Assembly (NCBI RefSeq): GCF_024320785.1
Contig: NZ_JANDBC010000001.1
Span: 893,309 to 957,308 of the forward strand
Length of the DNA stretch: 64,000 nt
Source of the DNA: Gracilimonas sediminicola
GTDB lineage: Bacteria > Bacteroidota > Rhodothermia > Balneolales > Balneolaceae
Direction of reading: 5' to 3'
The notes beneath the pieces are model-generated. The model was not told the DNA's origin and did no database searches. It saw only the letters and a program-made list of their open reading frames with translations. Made by a program: the position numbers and the translations under genes. Of the stretch, positions 1 through 8,354 are shown in pieces (the stretch's first letter is position 1; each line of letters starts with the position of its first letter).

Positions 1-1363
1 ATTCGCAATGCTTGCAGTAGTCGCTCATTTTGTTGATGTAATTCCCGCTGCTCACATACGGCTTGGATGCTAAAACTCCTCCATCCGCAAAGGTTGACAT
101 CCCCAGCACATTGGGCAGCACCACCCATTCGTAAGCATCTACATAGGCCAGGTGAAACCACCGGTTCAGTTCTCTCGGGTCGGTTTCAGTAAGATTACTG
201 AAATTGCTAAGTACCATCAGCCGGGGAATGTGATGGGAAAAACCTTTTTCTATCACCGGCTTCAGGCACTCGCTCATACAGTTCATCTTGGTCTCTCCCG
301 TCCAATACATCTCCGGCAGCTTTTTGGTGAAATTGAAGTGATTAACATCCCGAACTTCCGGCATCATTCCTTCATAGTAAATTCGTACATATTCCCGCCA
401 GCCTATAATCTGTCGAATAAAACCTTCAACTGAATTTAACCGGGCACTCCCCTTTTCATAGGCCTCTTCTGCTTTATCGCAGGCTTCTTTGGGGAGAATA
501 AGTCCGTTGTTCATATATAAAGACAAGTGCGAATGAAACAGATCGTATTCACCATGAGCCATCGCATCCTCGTACGGCCCGAATTCATCCAGCCGTTCAT
601 CAATGAATTCGTTGAGACGGTATAAAGCCTGCCGGCGGGTAACCGCATATGTAAAGTCTTCGCTCTTTCCGAAATGATCAGGAAACCAATCTTCCACCAT
701 ATCGATCACTTCCCGGGTTACATCATCCACTTCCGTCTCCGCTATCTCAGGAATCCGGTGACCTTTGGGAAGTTTCTCGCGATTCTCTTCATCATAATTC
801 CATTCGCCGCCTTCGGGCTGATCACCATTCATCAAGTAGCCGGTCTTTCGGCGCATTTCGCGGTAGAAATATTCCATCACCCAGCCATCGGCTACTTTCT
901 CCTTGTATTCCTCGGCATCTGCAAGGAAAAAGTTGTTGGGGATTTCCTGCACCCGTTCTTCATACGCCGATTGAACCTGCCGAAGTCGCTCTCTTGAATC
1001 CCATTCGGAAGGAGTCATATAGGTCAATTCCAACCCGGGATTTTGTGAAAGGATATCCTTCAGCCCCTCATCATAATGTTTTTCTGTGGAATGATAGAGC
1101 ACCGGAAATCCGGCATCGGCACATTCAAGGGCAAAGTGCCGCATGCTGCTCAGCAGGTAAATCAATTTCTTTTTATGATAGGGCAGGGAATTCCCCTTCT
1201 TAGCTGACTCTATAAATATCAGCAAGGGTTTTTCTTCACGAACCCGGCTTGGCCAGGCATCCAGATTCAGCTGATCATGCAAAATAAACACAGCCTTTTG
1301 ATGGTTTCGCAGATCTTCCTGCTTTATAGATGAATCTATGTGAGTTAAATATGTACGGCTCAT
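1..1363 (-). CDS. phrB: FeS-type (6-4) photolyase / cryptochrome-like protein, C-terminus cut by window edge
   Basis: The gene reads leftward from an ATG at 1363 and stays open to base 1, giving 454 residues without a stop, so the C-terminal tail is missing. The N-terminal half fits the photolyase-related domain that binds the antenna chromophore, and the C-terminal half is the FAD-binding helical domain (EGFIRQIIGWREYVR, FSHHIPRLMVLSNF, WFHLAYVDAYEWVVLPN). Prokaryotic FeS-BCP photolyases ligate a 4Fe-4S cluster through four cysteines; three candidates are visible (Cys362, Cys450, Cys453) and the fourth would lie just past the edge. Family members repair (6-4) photoproducts in UV-damaged DNA using blue light. 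Identity to family is strong; exact lesion specificity is inferred. It is divergent from the next gene, sharing a 73-base gap. Confidence 0.9.
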   Translation of the reverse strand, partial: MSRTYLTHIDSSIKQEDLRNHQKAVFILHDQLNLDAWPSRVREEKPLLIFIESAKKGNSLPYHKKKLIYLLSSMRHFALECADAGFPVLYHSTEKHYDEGLKDILSQNPGLELTYMTPSEWDSRERLRQVQSAYEERVQEIPNNFFLADAEEYKEKVADGWVMEYFYREMRRKTGYLMNGDQPEGGEWNYDEENREKLPKGHRIPEIAETEVDDVTREVIDMVEDWFPDHFGKSEDFTYAVTRRQALYRLNEFIDERLDEFGPYEDAMAHGEYDLFHSHLSLYMNNGLILPKEACDKAEEAYEKGSARLNSVEGFIRQIIGWREYVRIYYEGMMPEVRDVNHFNFTKKLPEMYWTGETKMNCMSECLKPVIEKGFSHHIPRLMVLSNFSNLTETDPRELNRWFHLAYVDAYEWVVLPNVLGMSTFADGGVLASKPYVSSGNYINKMSDYCKHCE

Positions 1364-1436
1364 GCCTTAGAAATTGATAATTGCATGCAGAACGTTCCTT
1401 ACTCGAATCTTAACGCGCTTTAAAGTATCATTCGCT

Positions 1437-1931
1437 ATGGACAACAAAAGAATCATCGGAATAATGGGACCCGGTTCAGGGGCAACGGATAAAGATCTTG
1501 AAACAGCTTTTGAACTTGGTAAGCTACTGGCTGAAAACGACTACTATGTATTAACCGGCGGGCGGGCTTCGGGTGTAATGGAAGCCGCTATGAAAGGAGC
1601 AAAATCGGCCGGTGGAACCACCATAGGAGTCCTGCCTTCCGAGAATGGAGAGGATCAATCCGAATTTGTAGATATCCCCATTAAAACAGGAATGGGTAGT
1701 GCACGTAATAACATCAATGTACTTACGGCTGATGTAGTGATCGGGGTTGGTATTGGCCCGGGCACCGCCTCGGAAATTGCTCTGGCTATCAAAGCTCAAA
1801 AACCCATCCTTTTACTGAACCAAAGTCCGGAGTCGATTTCCTTCTTCCAGAAATTCGGATATGAACAGTTGAGTATATCCGAGTCATTGGAAGAAGTTTT
1901 GGGGATTGTAGATTCTTTTAAGTCTTCCTAA
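1437..1931 (+). CDS. TIGR00725-family SLOG/LOG-fold protein
   Basis: 164 residues. The ATG at 1437 (MDNKRIIGIMG) is preferred over an upstream in-frame start at 1374, because the extra 21 residues are basic and unlike the family, and the Rossmann-type first strand (IIGIMGPGSG) begins here. The core GGRASGVMEAAMKGA (about residue 40) and GPGTASEIALA (about residue 105) correspond to the GG and PGGxGTxxE-like nucleotide-binding elements of the SLOG superfamily, which includes cytokinin-activating LOG proteins and molybdenum-cofactor carriers. The PGGxGT motif is degenerate, as usual for TIGR00725. The substrate is unknown; a nucleotide-related ligand is an inference from the fold. Confidence 0.8.
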   Translation: MDNKRIIGIMGPGSGATDKDLETAFELGKLLAENDYYVLTGGRASGVMEAAMKGAKSAGGTTIGVLPSENGEDQSEFVDIPIKTGMGSARNNINVLTADVVIGVGIGPGTASEIALAIKAQKPILLLNQSPESISFFQKFGYEQLSISESLEEVLGIVDSFKSS

Positions 1932-1958
1932 AAAAATTGAAATCTTGAACTTTAATTA

Positions 1959-1978
1959 AATACTATTATATTAGTATT
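1959..1978. promoter_or_regulatory. Probable BlaI-type operator
   Basis: A dyad with perfect 7-base arms, AATACTA and TAGTATT, separated by 6 bases, sits 22 bases before the BlaI-like gene. BlaI/MecI repressors bind dyads with TACA/TACTA-like half-sites near their own promoter, so position and symmetry fit autoregulation of the repressor-sensor pair. The surrounding DNA is very AT-rich, so chance symmetry is possible. Confidence 0.5.
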
Positions 1979-1999
1979 AACTAATTCAGACTTAGACCT

Positions 2000-2380
2000 A
2001 TGAGAAAATCATTGACACCCCTTGGAGAATCGGAAATGGAAATCCTGCACCACGTGTGGGAAATGGGGGAAGCTACCGTTGCTCAGGTGCAGGAAGAAAT
2101 CCTGAAGGAACGTAAAGTAGCTTATACCACCGTCATGACCATCATGAAGAATTTAAACGACAAAGGATATTTAAAGTATCGTAAAGACGGCGTGACCTAT
2201 GTATACAGCGCCCGTAAAAAGCCGGAAGAGGTGCAGTCGAGCCTGGTATCCGGCATGATTGATAAAGTATTTAAGGGATCAACCTCTGCCCTGGTGCAAA
2301 CGCTGGTGAAGAGAGAAAACCTCAGCGAGGAGGAACTGAAGGAACTCCGCGACATGATAGACAACATGGAGGACAAGTAA
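2000..2380 (+). CDS. BlaI/MecI/CopY-family transcriptional repressor
   Basis: 126 residues, normal family length. The N-terminal winged helix is clear (LTPLGESEMEILHHVWE, then VAYTTVMTIMKNLNDKGYL as recognition helix region, then KDGVTYVYSA as the wing), followed by a short helical dimerisation tail. These repressors are inactivated by cleavage by a partner M56 metalloprotease, and exactly such a gene begins one base after this stop, so the two are co-transcribed. No beta-lactamase lies nearby; the regulon is therefore probably something else, such as envelope stress genes. A candidate operator is at 1959-1978. Confidence 0.93.
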   Translation: MRKSLTPLGESEMEILHHVWEMGEATVAQVQEEILKERKVAYTTVMTIMKNLNDKGYLKYRKDGVTYVYSARKKPEEVQSSLVSGMIDKVFKGSTSALVQTLVKRENLSEEELKELRDMIDNMEDK

Positions 2381-2381
2381 C

Positions 2382-4181
2382 ATGTATGAACTCACCGAAC
2401 TTATCAAAGTAATTGGTAATGTAAGCCTGGACACCTTTTGGTTTCCCATCATGATTTGGACCATTTGCTGTGCCCTGGCTTTTCTATTTCTGAAAACACG
2501 TGAGAAACTGAATCCGCTGTTTCATTATCACCTGAGAACAGCAGCTATCCTTTCCCTGCCGCTGGGCATAGCAGTTGCTGCCATCATGAGTAAAGTGCCG
2601 GAATGGTTTGCTTCATCTAACCTGGAGACTGCTTTTTTTATAGTACAAAATCCTATTGAGATAGTACCCGGTGCCAATCCTTCTTCTGCTGAACTATCTG
2701 TGATCCAATGGCAGGAACCTTCCTTTTTTATAGGAGCCGCTACCGTTTTAATTAGTCTGATCTCCCTCTTTATGATCGGAAGACTCATCAGTAGTTACGC
2801 GGCACTGAAATCTTTATATAACAATTTAAGCCTTACGGAATTGCAGGAAATCCCGCATGAAATTGACCGGACCAATAACAAACCGGTGAAATTGGCTTTT
2901 CATGATCATCCGTTGGTTCCATTCACATTTGGATGGAAGCAACCGGTGATTGTCCTTCCAAAAATTCTGCAACATGAACCGGAAAAACTGGACATGGCCC
3001 TGCAGCATGAGCTCATCCACATTAAGCGGGGTGATTATTTGCTGCAGCTGGCGTTGTCCATGATCGAATCTCTGTTTTGGTTTCACCCGTTAATCCGATA
3101 CGGCAACCAGGAGATCGACACCTATCGCGAAATCAGTTGCGATCAGGAGGTACTTTCCAAATCCGATTTCTCCATTAAGTCTTATGCCAATCTCTTGTAT
3201 GAATTAGTGCCACTCAACACCGGTGTTGGAAAACTCTCGGTGAGTATGGCAGTCAAAAATTCAACACTTAAAAAACGTATTAAGACCATGAAATATCACA
3301 AATTACATAAAGCATCGTTCAGGCAAAGCATCTTCTTTCTCTTCCTGATGATTTTAGGGATCACCCTGCCCATCGCCTGCTCTGATTTACGAGGGCCGGA
3401 AATGGCTTCGCCTGAAGAACTGGAAAATGCTTCTTACGAATTCAGAAATATCAATATGACAATTAATGGAAAAGAGGTTATAAATATGGAAGGTGAAGCC
3501 GGAGCTGCTTCAACCGGACTGAGTGCCTTTTTCCTAAATGCCAATGAATATGGTGTATTTAAAATTTCCCCGGCTCGTTTCGATGGTGGGGTTAATGCCG
3601 GAAATATTGATGGTTCTAAACTGAATTTTACTATCAATGAAATGGATGTCAGCATTACTTCAAGTACTCCAATCCTTACCGGGATTGACAAAACTTCGGT
3701 ATGGGTGCAACATTCTCCTAAGAAAACTACCGGATTCAGTCACGGAGTTGCTTCTGCTAACTCCCCATTAGAAGAGTATATCTCCGTTCATGATAGCGAA
3801 GCTTCGAAAAAAGAAGATTACTTTGTGGTAGTCGAACAAATGCCCAAGCTTATTGGCGGTATGGCTTCGTTACAGTCTAAAGTAGAATATCCTGAAACGG
3901 CTCGTAAAGCGGGAATTGAGGGCAGAGTTACGGTGCAATTCATCGTAAATGAACAAGGTAATGTAGAAAATGCCCAGGTTGTTCGTGGAATTGGAGGCGG
4001 GGCTGATGAGGAAGCCCTTAAGGTTGTCAAACAGGTCCAGTTTACTCCAGGTTACCAACGAGGTCGCCCGGTTCGGGTACAATATGCGCTATCCATTAAT
4101 TTTAAATTGGAGGACTCAGAGTTTTCGACTCCCCCACCTCCACCCGTTAAAAAATCAGAGGCAGAACGTAACCAAGGATAG
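2382..4181 (+). CDS. BlaR1-like M56 membrane metalloprotease with C-terminal TonB domain
   Basis: 599 residues. Membrane helices lie near the N-terminus (residues about 15-60 and 110-135) and around residue 320. The zinc-protease motif HELIH is at residues 209-213, preceded by the typical VPFTFGWKQPVIVLP segment. Instead of a penicillin-binding sensor domain, the extracytoplasmic part ends in a TonB-type domain at about residues 484-577 (YPETARKAGIEGRVTVQF ... VQFTPGYQRGRPV) and a proline tail. M56 proteases of this kind cleave the cognate BlaI-like repressor on stimulation. M56-TonB fusions are common in Bacteroidota, where the TonB part may sense or contact outer-membrane proteins; that role is inference. 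The region from about 340 to 480 has no recognised domain. Confidence 0.92.
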   Translation: MYELTELIKVIGNVSLDTFWFPIMIWTICCALAFLFLKTREKLNPLFHYHLRTAAILSLPLGIAVAAIMSKVPEWFASSNLETAFFIVQNPIEIVPGANPSSAELSVIQWQEPSFFIGAATVLISLISLFMIGRLISSYAALKSLYNNLSLTELQEIPHEIDRTNNKPVKLAFHDHPLVPFTFGWKQPVIVLPKILQHEPEKLDMALQHELIHIKRGDYLLQLALSMIESLFWFHPLIRYGNQEIDTYREISCDQEVLSKSDFSIKSYANLLYELVPLNTGVGKLSVSMAVKNSTLKKRIKTMKYHKLHKASFRQSIFFLFLMILGITLPIACSDLRGPEMASPEELENASYEFRNINMTINGKEVINMEGEAGAASTGLSAFFLNANEYGVFKISPARFDGGVNAGNIDGSKLNFTINEMDVSITSSTPILTGIDKTSVWVQHSPKKTTGFSHGVASANSPLEEYISVHDSEASKKEDYFVVVEQMPKLIGGMASLQSKVEYPETARKAGIEGRVTVQFIVNEQGNVENAQVVRGIGGGADEEALKVVKQVQFTPGYQRGRPVRVQYALSINFKLEDSEFSTPPPPPVKKSEAERNQG

Positions 4182-4219
4182 AATACCAGCACTAATCAAA
4201 AATTTAAACATAGTAAATT

Positions 4220-4246
4220 AGCGGAGTTAGCAGCTCCGCTTTTTTA
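4220..4246 (+). terminator. Rho-independent terminator after the BlaI-BlaR1 operon
   Basis: AGCGGAG pairs with CTCCGCT around a 7-base loop and runs into a T tract, 39 bases after the stop of the M56 gene. Confidence 0.8.
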
Positions 4247-4323
4247 TTTGAACTTTTTTTGAAACATCTTTTTTTAGATGGCGTACCGAAAGGTTAGATT
4301 ATAATCAAACTAACTATACCAAC

Positions 4324-4506
4324 ATGCCAGCTAAATTAAGAAAATCAAGAACAGACAAAATGCTTGCCGGCGTTTGCGGAGGTTTTGCTGAGTATCTCGG
4401 ATGGGACCCAACACTTGTCCGTATTATTTTTGCTATTATCCTCGTTTCCAGTTTCGGGACGGCTGTACTGGCTTATTTTATTCTTGCCATTGTAATGCCC
4501 GACTGA
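4324..4506 (+). CDS. PspC-domain small membrane protein
   Basis: 60 residues that are almost entirely one PspC domain: a basic N-terminus (RKSRTDKMLAGVCGGFAEYLG, with the diagnostic GVCGG turn) followed by one membrane segment from about residue 33 to 57. PspC-like proteins sit in the inner membrane and in several bacteria take part in phage-shock or envelope-stress responses. Here it stands alone between a terminator and an unrelated gene, so only the domain identity is secure. Confidence 0.9.
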   Translation: MPAKLRKSRTDKMLAGVCGGFAEYLGWDPTLVRIIFAIILVSSFGTAVLAYFILAIVMPD

Positions 4507-4616
4507 TCACCTATTCATCAGAGATTAAAATAATTACACACCCCAAATTCCGCATTGTTGTAAAATTCCTTCCTCATTAGCATCTTGAGACCCAATTAAA
4601 CGGGATCATATTGCTT

Positions 4617-5471
4617 ATGAAAGTTGGAATTGTAGGAGATGCAAAACGGGCAGTAGCCTGGGAGCAGCATTTACGCCCTCACCGCATTGTTCAGGAAGTA
4701 GAGCTTTGCCCGAGCATCAGGGAAGTAGGCACCGTCGATGCCTGTCTTTTAATAGATGAGACGGAACAGAACCTTGATATACTCCTCGAAGGTATTCAGT
4801 TGGGGTTGAACTGTTTTCTCATTTCCCGTCAGCCCACCAACACCCAAAAGCTGGAGAAAATCTACCGGGCTACCAAAGAAGCAGGTGTTCACGTACAGTT
4901 TTCTCATTGGCCAACCCTCGCCCCCGCTACTCAATGGATGATGGACCGTATGTCCCGCCCGGTTTTTCTAAGCATCACCCGTGAGGTCAACCACACTCAA
5001 TTCATTGGCACTGATGAAGAATTTCGCCATTTTTGGATCGACGAACTCGGACTGTGCATGAAATGGATAGACAGCGGTATCCATCATGCAGAAGCCAAAG
5101 CCATCAATCTCGAAGGTAAACATCCTATAACCATTCACATTTTTCTTCGGTTTGATAATGGCTCAACAGCCGACATCAGAATTTACACCGGGGCGGCCGA
5201 AAACACTCACAAACGCATTGCTTCCACCAAGCAAGAGATCCTGGAATGCAATGTTCCCTCCCAGGACATTCGTATCGGCAGGCTTAATTCAGGGAATCAC
5301 CTCTTTTTTGAAAAACAAAGCTTCGATCCGGCAAAATCAGCCGAGAAAACAGCCCTCATGTTTTTAAAGTCTATACAAATGGACAGGGAGACACCCTACA
5401 CTGCTTATGACTCCTATCAGCTTTCCCTGCAAATTGAAAGCATAGAAAAACGCCTCTCACAGTTCCTCTGA
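4617..5471 (+). CDS. Divergent Gfo/Idh/MocA-like oxidoreductase-fold protein
   Basis: 284 residues from ATG 4617; a TTG two codons earlier is in frame but less likely. The start MKVGIVGDAKRAVAWEQHL is a Rossmann beta-alpha unit with a poor glycine motif (GxxGDA), and the segment VDACLLIDETEQNLDILLEGI then LGLNCFLISRQP resembles the second half of a Gfo/Idh/MocA NAD(P)-binding domain, where a Lys of an EKP motif is expected but SRQP is found. The C-terminal half is beta-rich (HPITIHIFLRFDNGSTADIRIYTG), like the oligomerisation domain. The missing catalytic EKP lysine suggests a non-enzymatic or altered role. Assignment is by pattern only and moderate. Confidence 0.55.
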   Translation: MKVGIVGDAKRAVAWEQHLRPHRIVQEVELCPSIREVGTVDACLLIDETEQNLDILLEGIQLGLNCFLISRQPTNTQKLEKIYRATKEAGVHVQFSHWPTLAPATQWMMDRMSRPVFLSITREVNHTQFIGTDEEFRHFWIDELGLCMKWIDSGIHHAEAKAINLEGKHPITIHIFLRFDNGSTADIRIYTGAAENTHKRIASTKQEILECNVPSQDIRIGRLNSGNHLFFEKQSFDPAKSAEKTALMFLKSIQMDRETPYTAYDSYQLSLQIESIEKRLSQFL

Positions 5472-5477
5472 GCCCTG

Positions 5478-5543
5478 TGTTAACTTAATGTTAACTTTTC
5501 GTTAACATACCATTTACTTTAAGTTAACAATTCCTTAACATTG
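5478..5543 (+). promoter_or_regulatory. Six 11-bp tandem repeats with TTAAC core, Pho-box-like
   Basis: Six consecutive 11-base units begin at 5478, 5489, 5500, 5511, 5522 and 5533. Five contain TTAAC at the same phase and the fourth has TTTAC; four carry GTTAAC. OmpR/PhoB-family regulators bind direct repeats spaced one helical turn (11 bp), and the PhoP/PhoB boxes of Bacillus and cyanobacteria have TTAAC-type cores. The array ends 25 bases before the ATG of the next gene, overlapping where its promoter should be. A repressor or phosphate-response role is inference. Confidence 0.6.
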
Positions 5544-5568
5544 GGGTAGAAACAACAAGAGGAAATCT

Positions 5569-5970
5569 ATGAAGACTAAATTCTTACCCATACTGTTCAT
5601 TGCTGTTTTTTCTACTGGATTATTTGCCCAGCAGAACATTACCAATGAGAAACACGATCGAGTGTTGACACATATTGAAGACAACATTTTTAGCGTCAAG
5701 TTTTATGATGCTGATGGAACAGTTGCTCAGGAAGGGCAGTATTGGAAAGAAGGGGACTTATTTAGGCCCCACGGTAAGTGGGCACTGTATTCCTCAATTG
5801 ACGGAGATATCGTAACAACCTCTACTTTTAATAAGGGAGAGCGAATTTCTGTTGAAACCGTTATTGACGGTAAAGTAGTAAAGGCTGATAAACAGCAGTT
5901 TGCTATCAAACAAATTGAACAACAAATAGACCAGCTTGAAAAGAGACTTGCTGATCTAAAAGAAAATTAA
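5569..5970 (+). CDS. Small secreted protein with MORN-like repeats and C-terminal coiled coil
   Basis: 133 residues. A signal peptide is clear (MKTKFLPILFIAVFSTGLFA, cleavage near AQQ at residues 21-22), so the protein is exported. The middle (GQYWKEGDLFRPHGKWALYSS) resembles a YwqK/MORN-like repeat in which a glycine-aromatic pattern recurs, and the last 30 residues form a charged helix (QIEQQIDQLEKRLADLK) likely to be a coiled coil. A Shine-Dalgarno-like AGAGGA at 5558-5563 supports the start. Function is unknown. The 11-bp repeat array immediately upstream suggests specific control, perhaps by an OmpR/PhoB-type regulator. Confidence 0.8.
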   Translation: MKTKFLPILFIAVFSTGLFAQQNITNEKHDRVLTHIEDNIFSVKFYDADGTVAQEGQYWKEGDLFRPHGKWALYSSIDGDIVTTSTFNKGERISVETVIDGKVVKADKQQFAIKQIEQQIDQLEKRLADLKEN

Positions 5971-6010
5971 ATAAAAATAAACCGCACCAAAAAAATGAGG
6001 AGGTGCTATT

Positions 6011-6166
6011 ATGAGAGCTAAGTTATATGAAAAATATTACAAGTTAGGATTTGACCACTACATCTTTAAAAACATTTTTGGCCTTCATAAGCCGGATAAA
6101 AATGTGAAACGTTTCTATTACGTTTTGATCATCTCTGCACTGGCATTAGGACTGGCTATTTCCTAA
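6011..6166 (+). CDS. 51-residue small membrane protein, unrecognised
   Basis: A short open frame from ATG 6011 to TAA 6164-6166, below the usual length cut-off. It is preceded by the best Shine-Dalgarno sequence in the neighbourhood, GAGGAGGTG ending 8 bases before the ATG, in a genome where such sites are scarce. The product has a basic and aromatic N-terminal half (KLYEKYYKLGFDHYIFKN) and one hydrophobic helix at the C-terminus (FYYVLIISALALGLAIS), so it is probably a single-pass membrane peptide. It lies 40 bases after the secreted-protein gene and may share its transcript. No family is recognised. Confidence 0.6.
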   Translation: MRAKLYEKYYKLGFDHYIFKNIFGLHKPDKNVKRFYYVLIISALALGLAIS

Positions 6167-6201
6167 TCCTAAAGTAGTAGTGACAGTGAGAATCAATTCC
6201 A

Positions 6202-7053
6202 CTAAGGCTTCATTGCTTTAAATAATTTTTTCAGTTTACTGCGCGACATTAATCCGTCCACAAAATTAAACTGTCCGGCCTGAAGCCTTTCTCCTCCATC
6301 AATAACCACACATTCCCCGGTTATATAGGGAGCGAGATCAGACATAAGAAAGATTGCAAGATTGGCGAGCTCTTCATGCTCGCCATATCTTTTTGCAGGA
6401 ATCTTATTCTTAAAATTCTTCTCCAACACTTTCTTAGGCACCAATCTTGACCAGGCGCCCTCGGTAGGAAAAGGGCCGGGGGCTATGGCATTTAATCGGA
6501 TTCCGTATGTAGCCCATTCAAAGGCCAGGGAACGAGTCATCGCTAACACTCCCGCTTTACTACAGGCTGAGGGTAACACAAAAGCACAACCTGTACCTTC
6601 GGCATAGGTGGTTACCATATTCAGAATATTCCCCTCTTTTTCATTATCGATCAAGTAATTACCGAACACATGCGTACAGTTGAAGCTGCCATGAAGGACA
6701 ATATCTACCACGGCTTTAAATCCACCTGGTGAAAGGTCCTCCGAAGCGGAAAGGAAATTCCCGGCTGCATTGTTCACTAAACCGGTAATAGCTCCAAAAT
6801 TGTCTATGATTTGTTCAAACATCGTTGTTACACCATCATAATCTCGTACATCACATTGATAATAACGTGCTACAATCCCTTCCCCTTCTTTTTCTATTTC
6901 CTTGACGGCCTTTTCCAGCTTCTTTTCCGTACGCCCACAGATGGCAATATTTGCTCCGCATCGGGCAAAACCCTTAGCCATAGAAAGCCCCAAGCCACTG
7001 CCCCCACCTGTAATTAAGATTGTTTGTCCTGATAGCGTGTCTTCTTTGAACAT
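6202..7053 (-). CDS. Short-chain dehydrogenase, probable 2,4-dienoyl-CoA reductase type
   Basis: 283 residues. The NADP(H)-binding motif TGGGSGLG is at residues 15-22, and GLVNNAAGNF is the NNAG element. The classical YxxxK active site is replaced by Ser162-x3-Lys166 (PSACSKAG), which is the pattern of the mitochondrial/peroxisomal 2,4-dienoyl-CoA reductase branch rather than of ordinary SDRs. Such enzymes reduce 2,4-dienoyl-CoA intermediates from unsaturated fatty acids. It is the last gene of the beta-oxidation cluster, 79 bases after the thiolase, which supports that role. A trans-2-enoyl-CoA reductase activity is an alternative. Confidence 0.85.
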   Translation of the reverse strand: MFKEDTLSGQTILITGGGSGLGLSMAKGFARCGANIAICGRTEKKLEKAVKEIEKEGEGIVARYYQCDVRDYDGVTTMFEQIIDNFGAITGLVNNAAGNFLSASEDLSPGGFKAVVDIVLHGSFNCTHVFGNYLIDNEKEGNILNMVTTYAEGTGCAFVLPSACSKAGVLAMTRSLAFEWATYGIRLNAIAPGPFPTEGAWSRLVPKKVLEKNFKNKIPAKRYGEHEELANLAIFLMSDLAPYITGECVVIDGGERLQAGQFNFVDGLMSRSKLKKLFKAMKP

Positions 7054-7065
7054 AATTTCCTGTAT

Positions 7066-7121
7066 TGAAGAGTGACCATTGACAACAGACTATCGACGAG
7101 TGTCGGCCGTAGTTTGTCGGT
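7066..7121. repeat. Heptad-periodic intergenic repeat, TGACNNN type
   Basis: Eight successive 7-base units fill the gap between thiolase and SDR genes: TGAAGAG, TGACCAT and further variants of the form NGACNNN, then TGTCGGC and TGTCGGT. The second half is an imperfect reverse complement of the first (GACCA...GAC against GTC...TGGTC), so the RNA could fold into a hairpin. Confidence 0.65.
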
Positions 7122-7132
7122 GGTCCTCCTTA

Positions 7133-8311
7133 TTAAAGATTTTCAAAAATACCGGCAGCACCCATTCCGCCGCCTATACACATGGTAACCAATCCATATT
7201 TTGAATTGCGTTCTTTCATCTCGTAGAGAATCTGTGTGGTCAACTTAGCCCCGGTACAACCAAGCGGGTGCCCCATGGCTATAGCTCCGCCATTTACGTT
7301 TGTGATTTCCTGATCTAACCCAAGCTCACTAATTACCGCCAGCGACTGTGAAGCAAAAGCTTCATTAAGTTCTATCAAATCAATGTCCGATAATTTCAAT
7401 CCGGTTTTGTTCAGTACTTTTGGAACAGCTTCAATCGGTCCTATGCCCATGATTTCCGGGGCCACACCGGCAACCTGAAATCCAACGTACCTGGCCATAG
7501 GTTCCAGGCCAAGCTTCTCAACCATCTCTCCACTCATAACGACTACACCGGCAGCGGCATCATTCATTTGTGATGAATTACCAGCCGTAACACTTCCTCC
7601 ATTTTTAAACACAGGCCGCAGTCCCGATAGTGCCTCAACCGAAGTATCTTTTCTGGGGCCTTCATCCTGTTTAAAGGTGAATGATTCCTCTACTACTTCC
7701 CCATCAGCCGTTACTTTCTTTTCATGGACTTCTACAGGAGTGATTTGGCTGTCAAATTTTCCATCTTCCCAGGCTTTTATCGCCCGCTGATGACTTCGGT
7801 AGGCAAATTGATCCTGATCTTCCCGGCTGACTTCGTACTTATCGGCTACATTTTCAGCCGTGATACCCATGCTTACATACACGCCCGGCTTATCATCAAC
7901 CAACTCCGGGTTGGGTTGAACCGACATGCCTCCCATAGGAACCAGGCTCATGGATTCTACTCCTCCGGCAATGATCACATCAGCGCCACCGGCCATGATA
8001 CGTTCTGCTGCCATAGCAATGGTTTGCAACCCCGAGGAACAAAACCGGTTTACGGTAACACCCGGAACTGAGTCTGGCAATCCACCCAACAAAGCGATCT
8101 GTCGGGCCACATTTAGTCCCTGTGACGCCTCCGGAAAGGCACAACCCATTATAACATCTTCAACCTGTTCAGCTTTGAGTCCTTTGGTTCGATTAAGTAA
8201 ATCTTTAACAACTGCCCCTCCCATTGAATCTGGCCGGGTAAACCGCAGGGATCCCTTATTGGCTTTCCCACAAGCTGTTCGAGCTGCTGCAACGATATAT
8301 GCTTCTCTCAT
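7133..8311 (-). CDS. fadA: Acetyl-CoA C-acyltransferase (thiolase)
   Basis: 392 residues from ATG 8311 ([16 protein letters not shown]); an upstream in-frame ATG at 8374 would add 21 residues derived from repeat DNA and is rejected. The acyl-accepting cysteine is Cys91 in [10 protein letters not shown], and the C-terminal motifs [17 protein letters not shown] and CIGGGMGAA supply the catalytic His and second Cys. The enzyme performs the last step of beta-oxidation, releasing acetyl-CoA from 3-ketoacyl-CoA. It belongs to the minus-strand operon with FadN and the acyl-CoA ligase; an S23-type gene lies between it and FadN. Confidence 0.96.
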   Translation of the reverse strand: MREAYIVAAARTACGKANKGSLRFTRPDSMGGAVVKDLLNRTKGLKAEQVEDVIMGCAFPEASQGLNVARQIALLGGLPDSVPGVTVNRFCSSGLQTIAMAAERIMAGGADVIIAGGVESMSLVPMGGMSVQPNPELVDDKPGVYVSMGITAENVADKYEVSREDQDQFAYRSHQRAIKAWEDGKFDSQITPVEVHEKKVTADGEVVEESFTFKQDEGPRKDTSVEALSGLRPVFKNGGSVTAGNSSQMNDAAAGVVVMSGEMVEKLGLEPMARYVGFQVAGVAPEIMGIGPIEAVPKVLNKTGLKLSDIDLIELNEAFASQSLAVISELGLDQEITNVNGGAIAMGHPLGCTGAKLTTQILYEMKERNSKYGLVTMCIGGGMGAAGIFENL

Positions 8312-8319
8312 ATTAGTAG

Positions 8320-8354
8320 TGAGTTTTGAGAAACGAGTATTGAGATACTCATTT
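8320..8354. repeat. Left heptad repeat (TGAGNNN) bracketing S23 gene 1
   Basis: Four to five 7-base units of form TGAGNNN or CGAGNNN (TGAGTTT, TGAGAAA, CGAGTAT, TGAGATA) run on the plus strand. The stop codon of the S23 gene (8349-8351, minus strand) is inside the array. It is the inverted partner of the array at 8716-8750. Confidence 0.7.

Noticed and set aside
2000-4181. Beta-lactam resistance locus
   Set aside because: BlaI/M56 homologues alone do not show this; no beta-lactamase is nearby and the penicillin-binding sensor domain is missing.
6202-7053. Inactive SDR because the catalytic tyrosine is absent
   Set aside because: Ser-x3-Lys is the normal pattern of the 2,4-dienoyl-CoA reductase branch.
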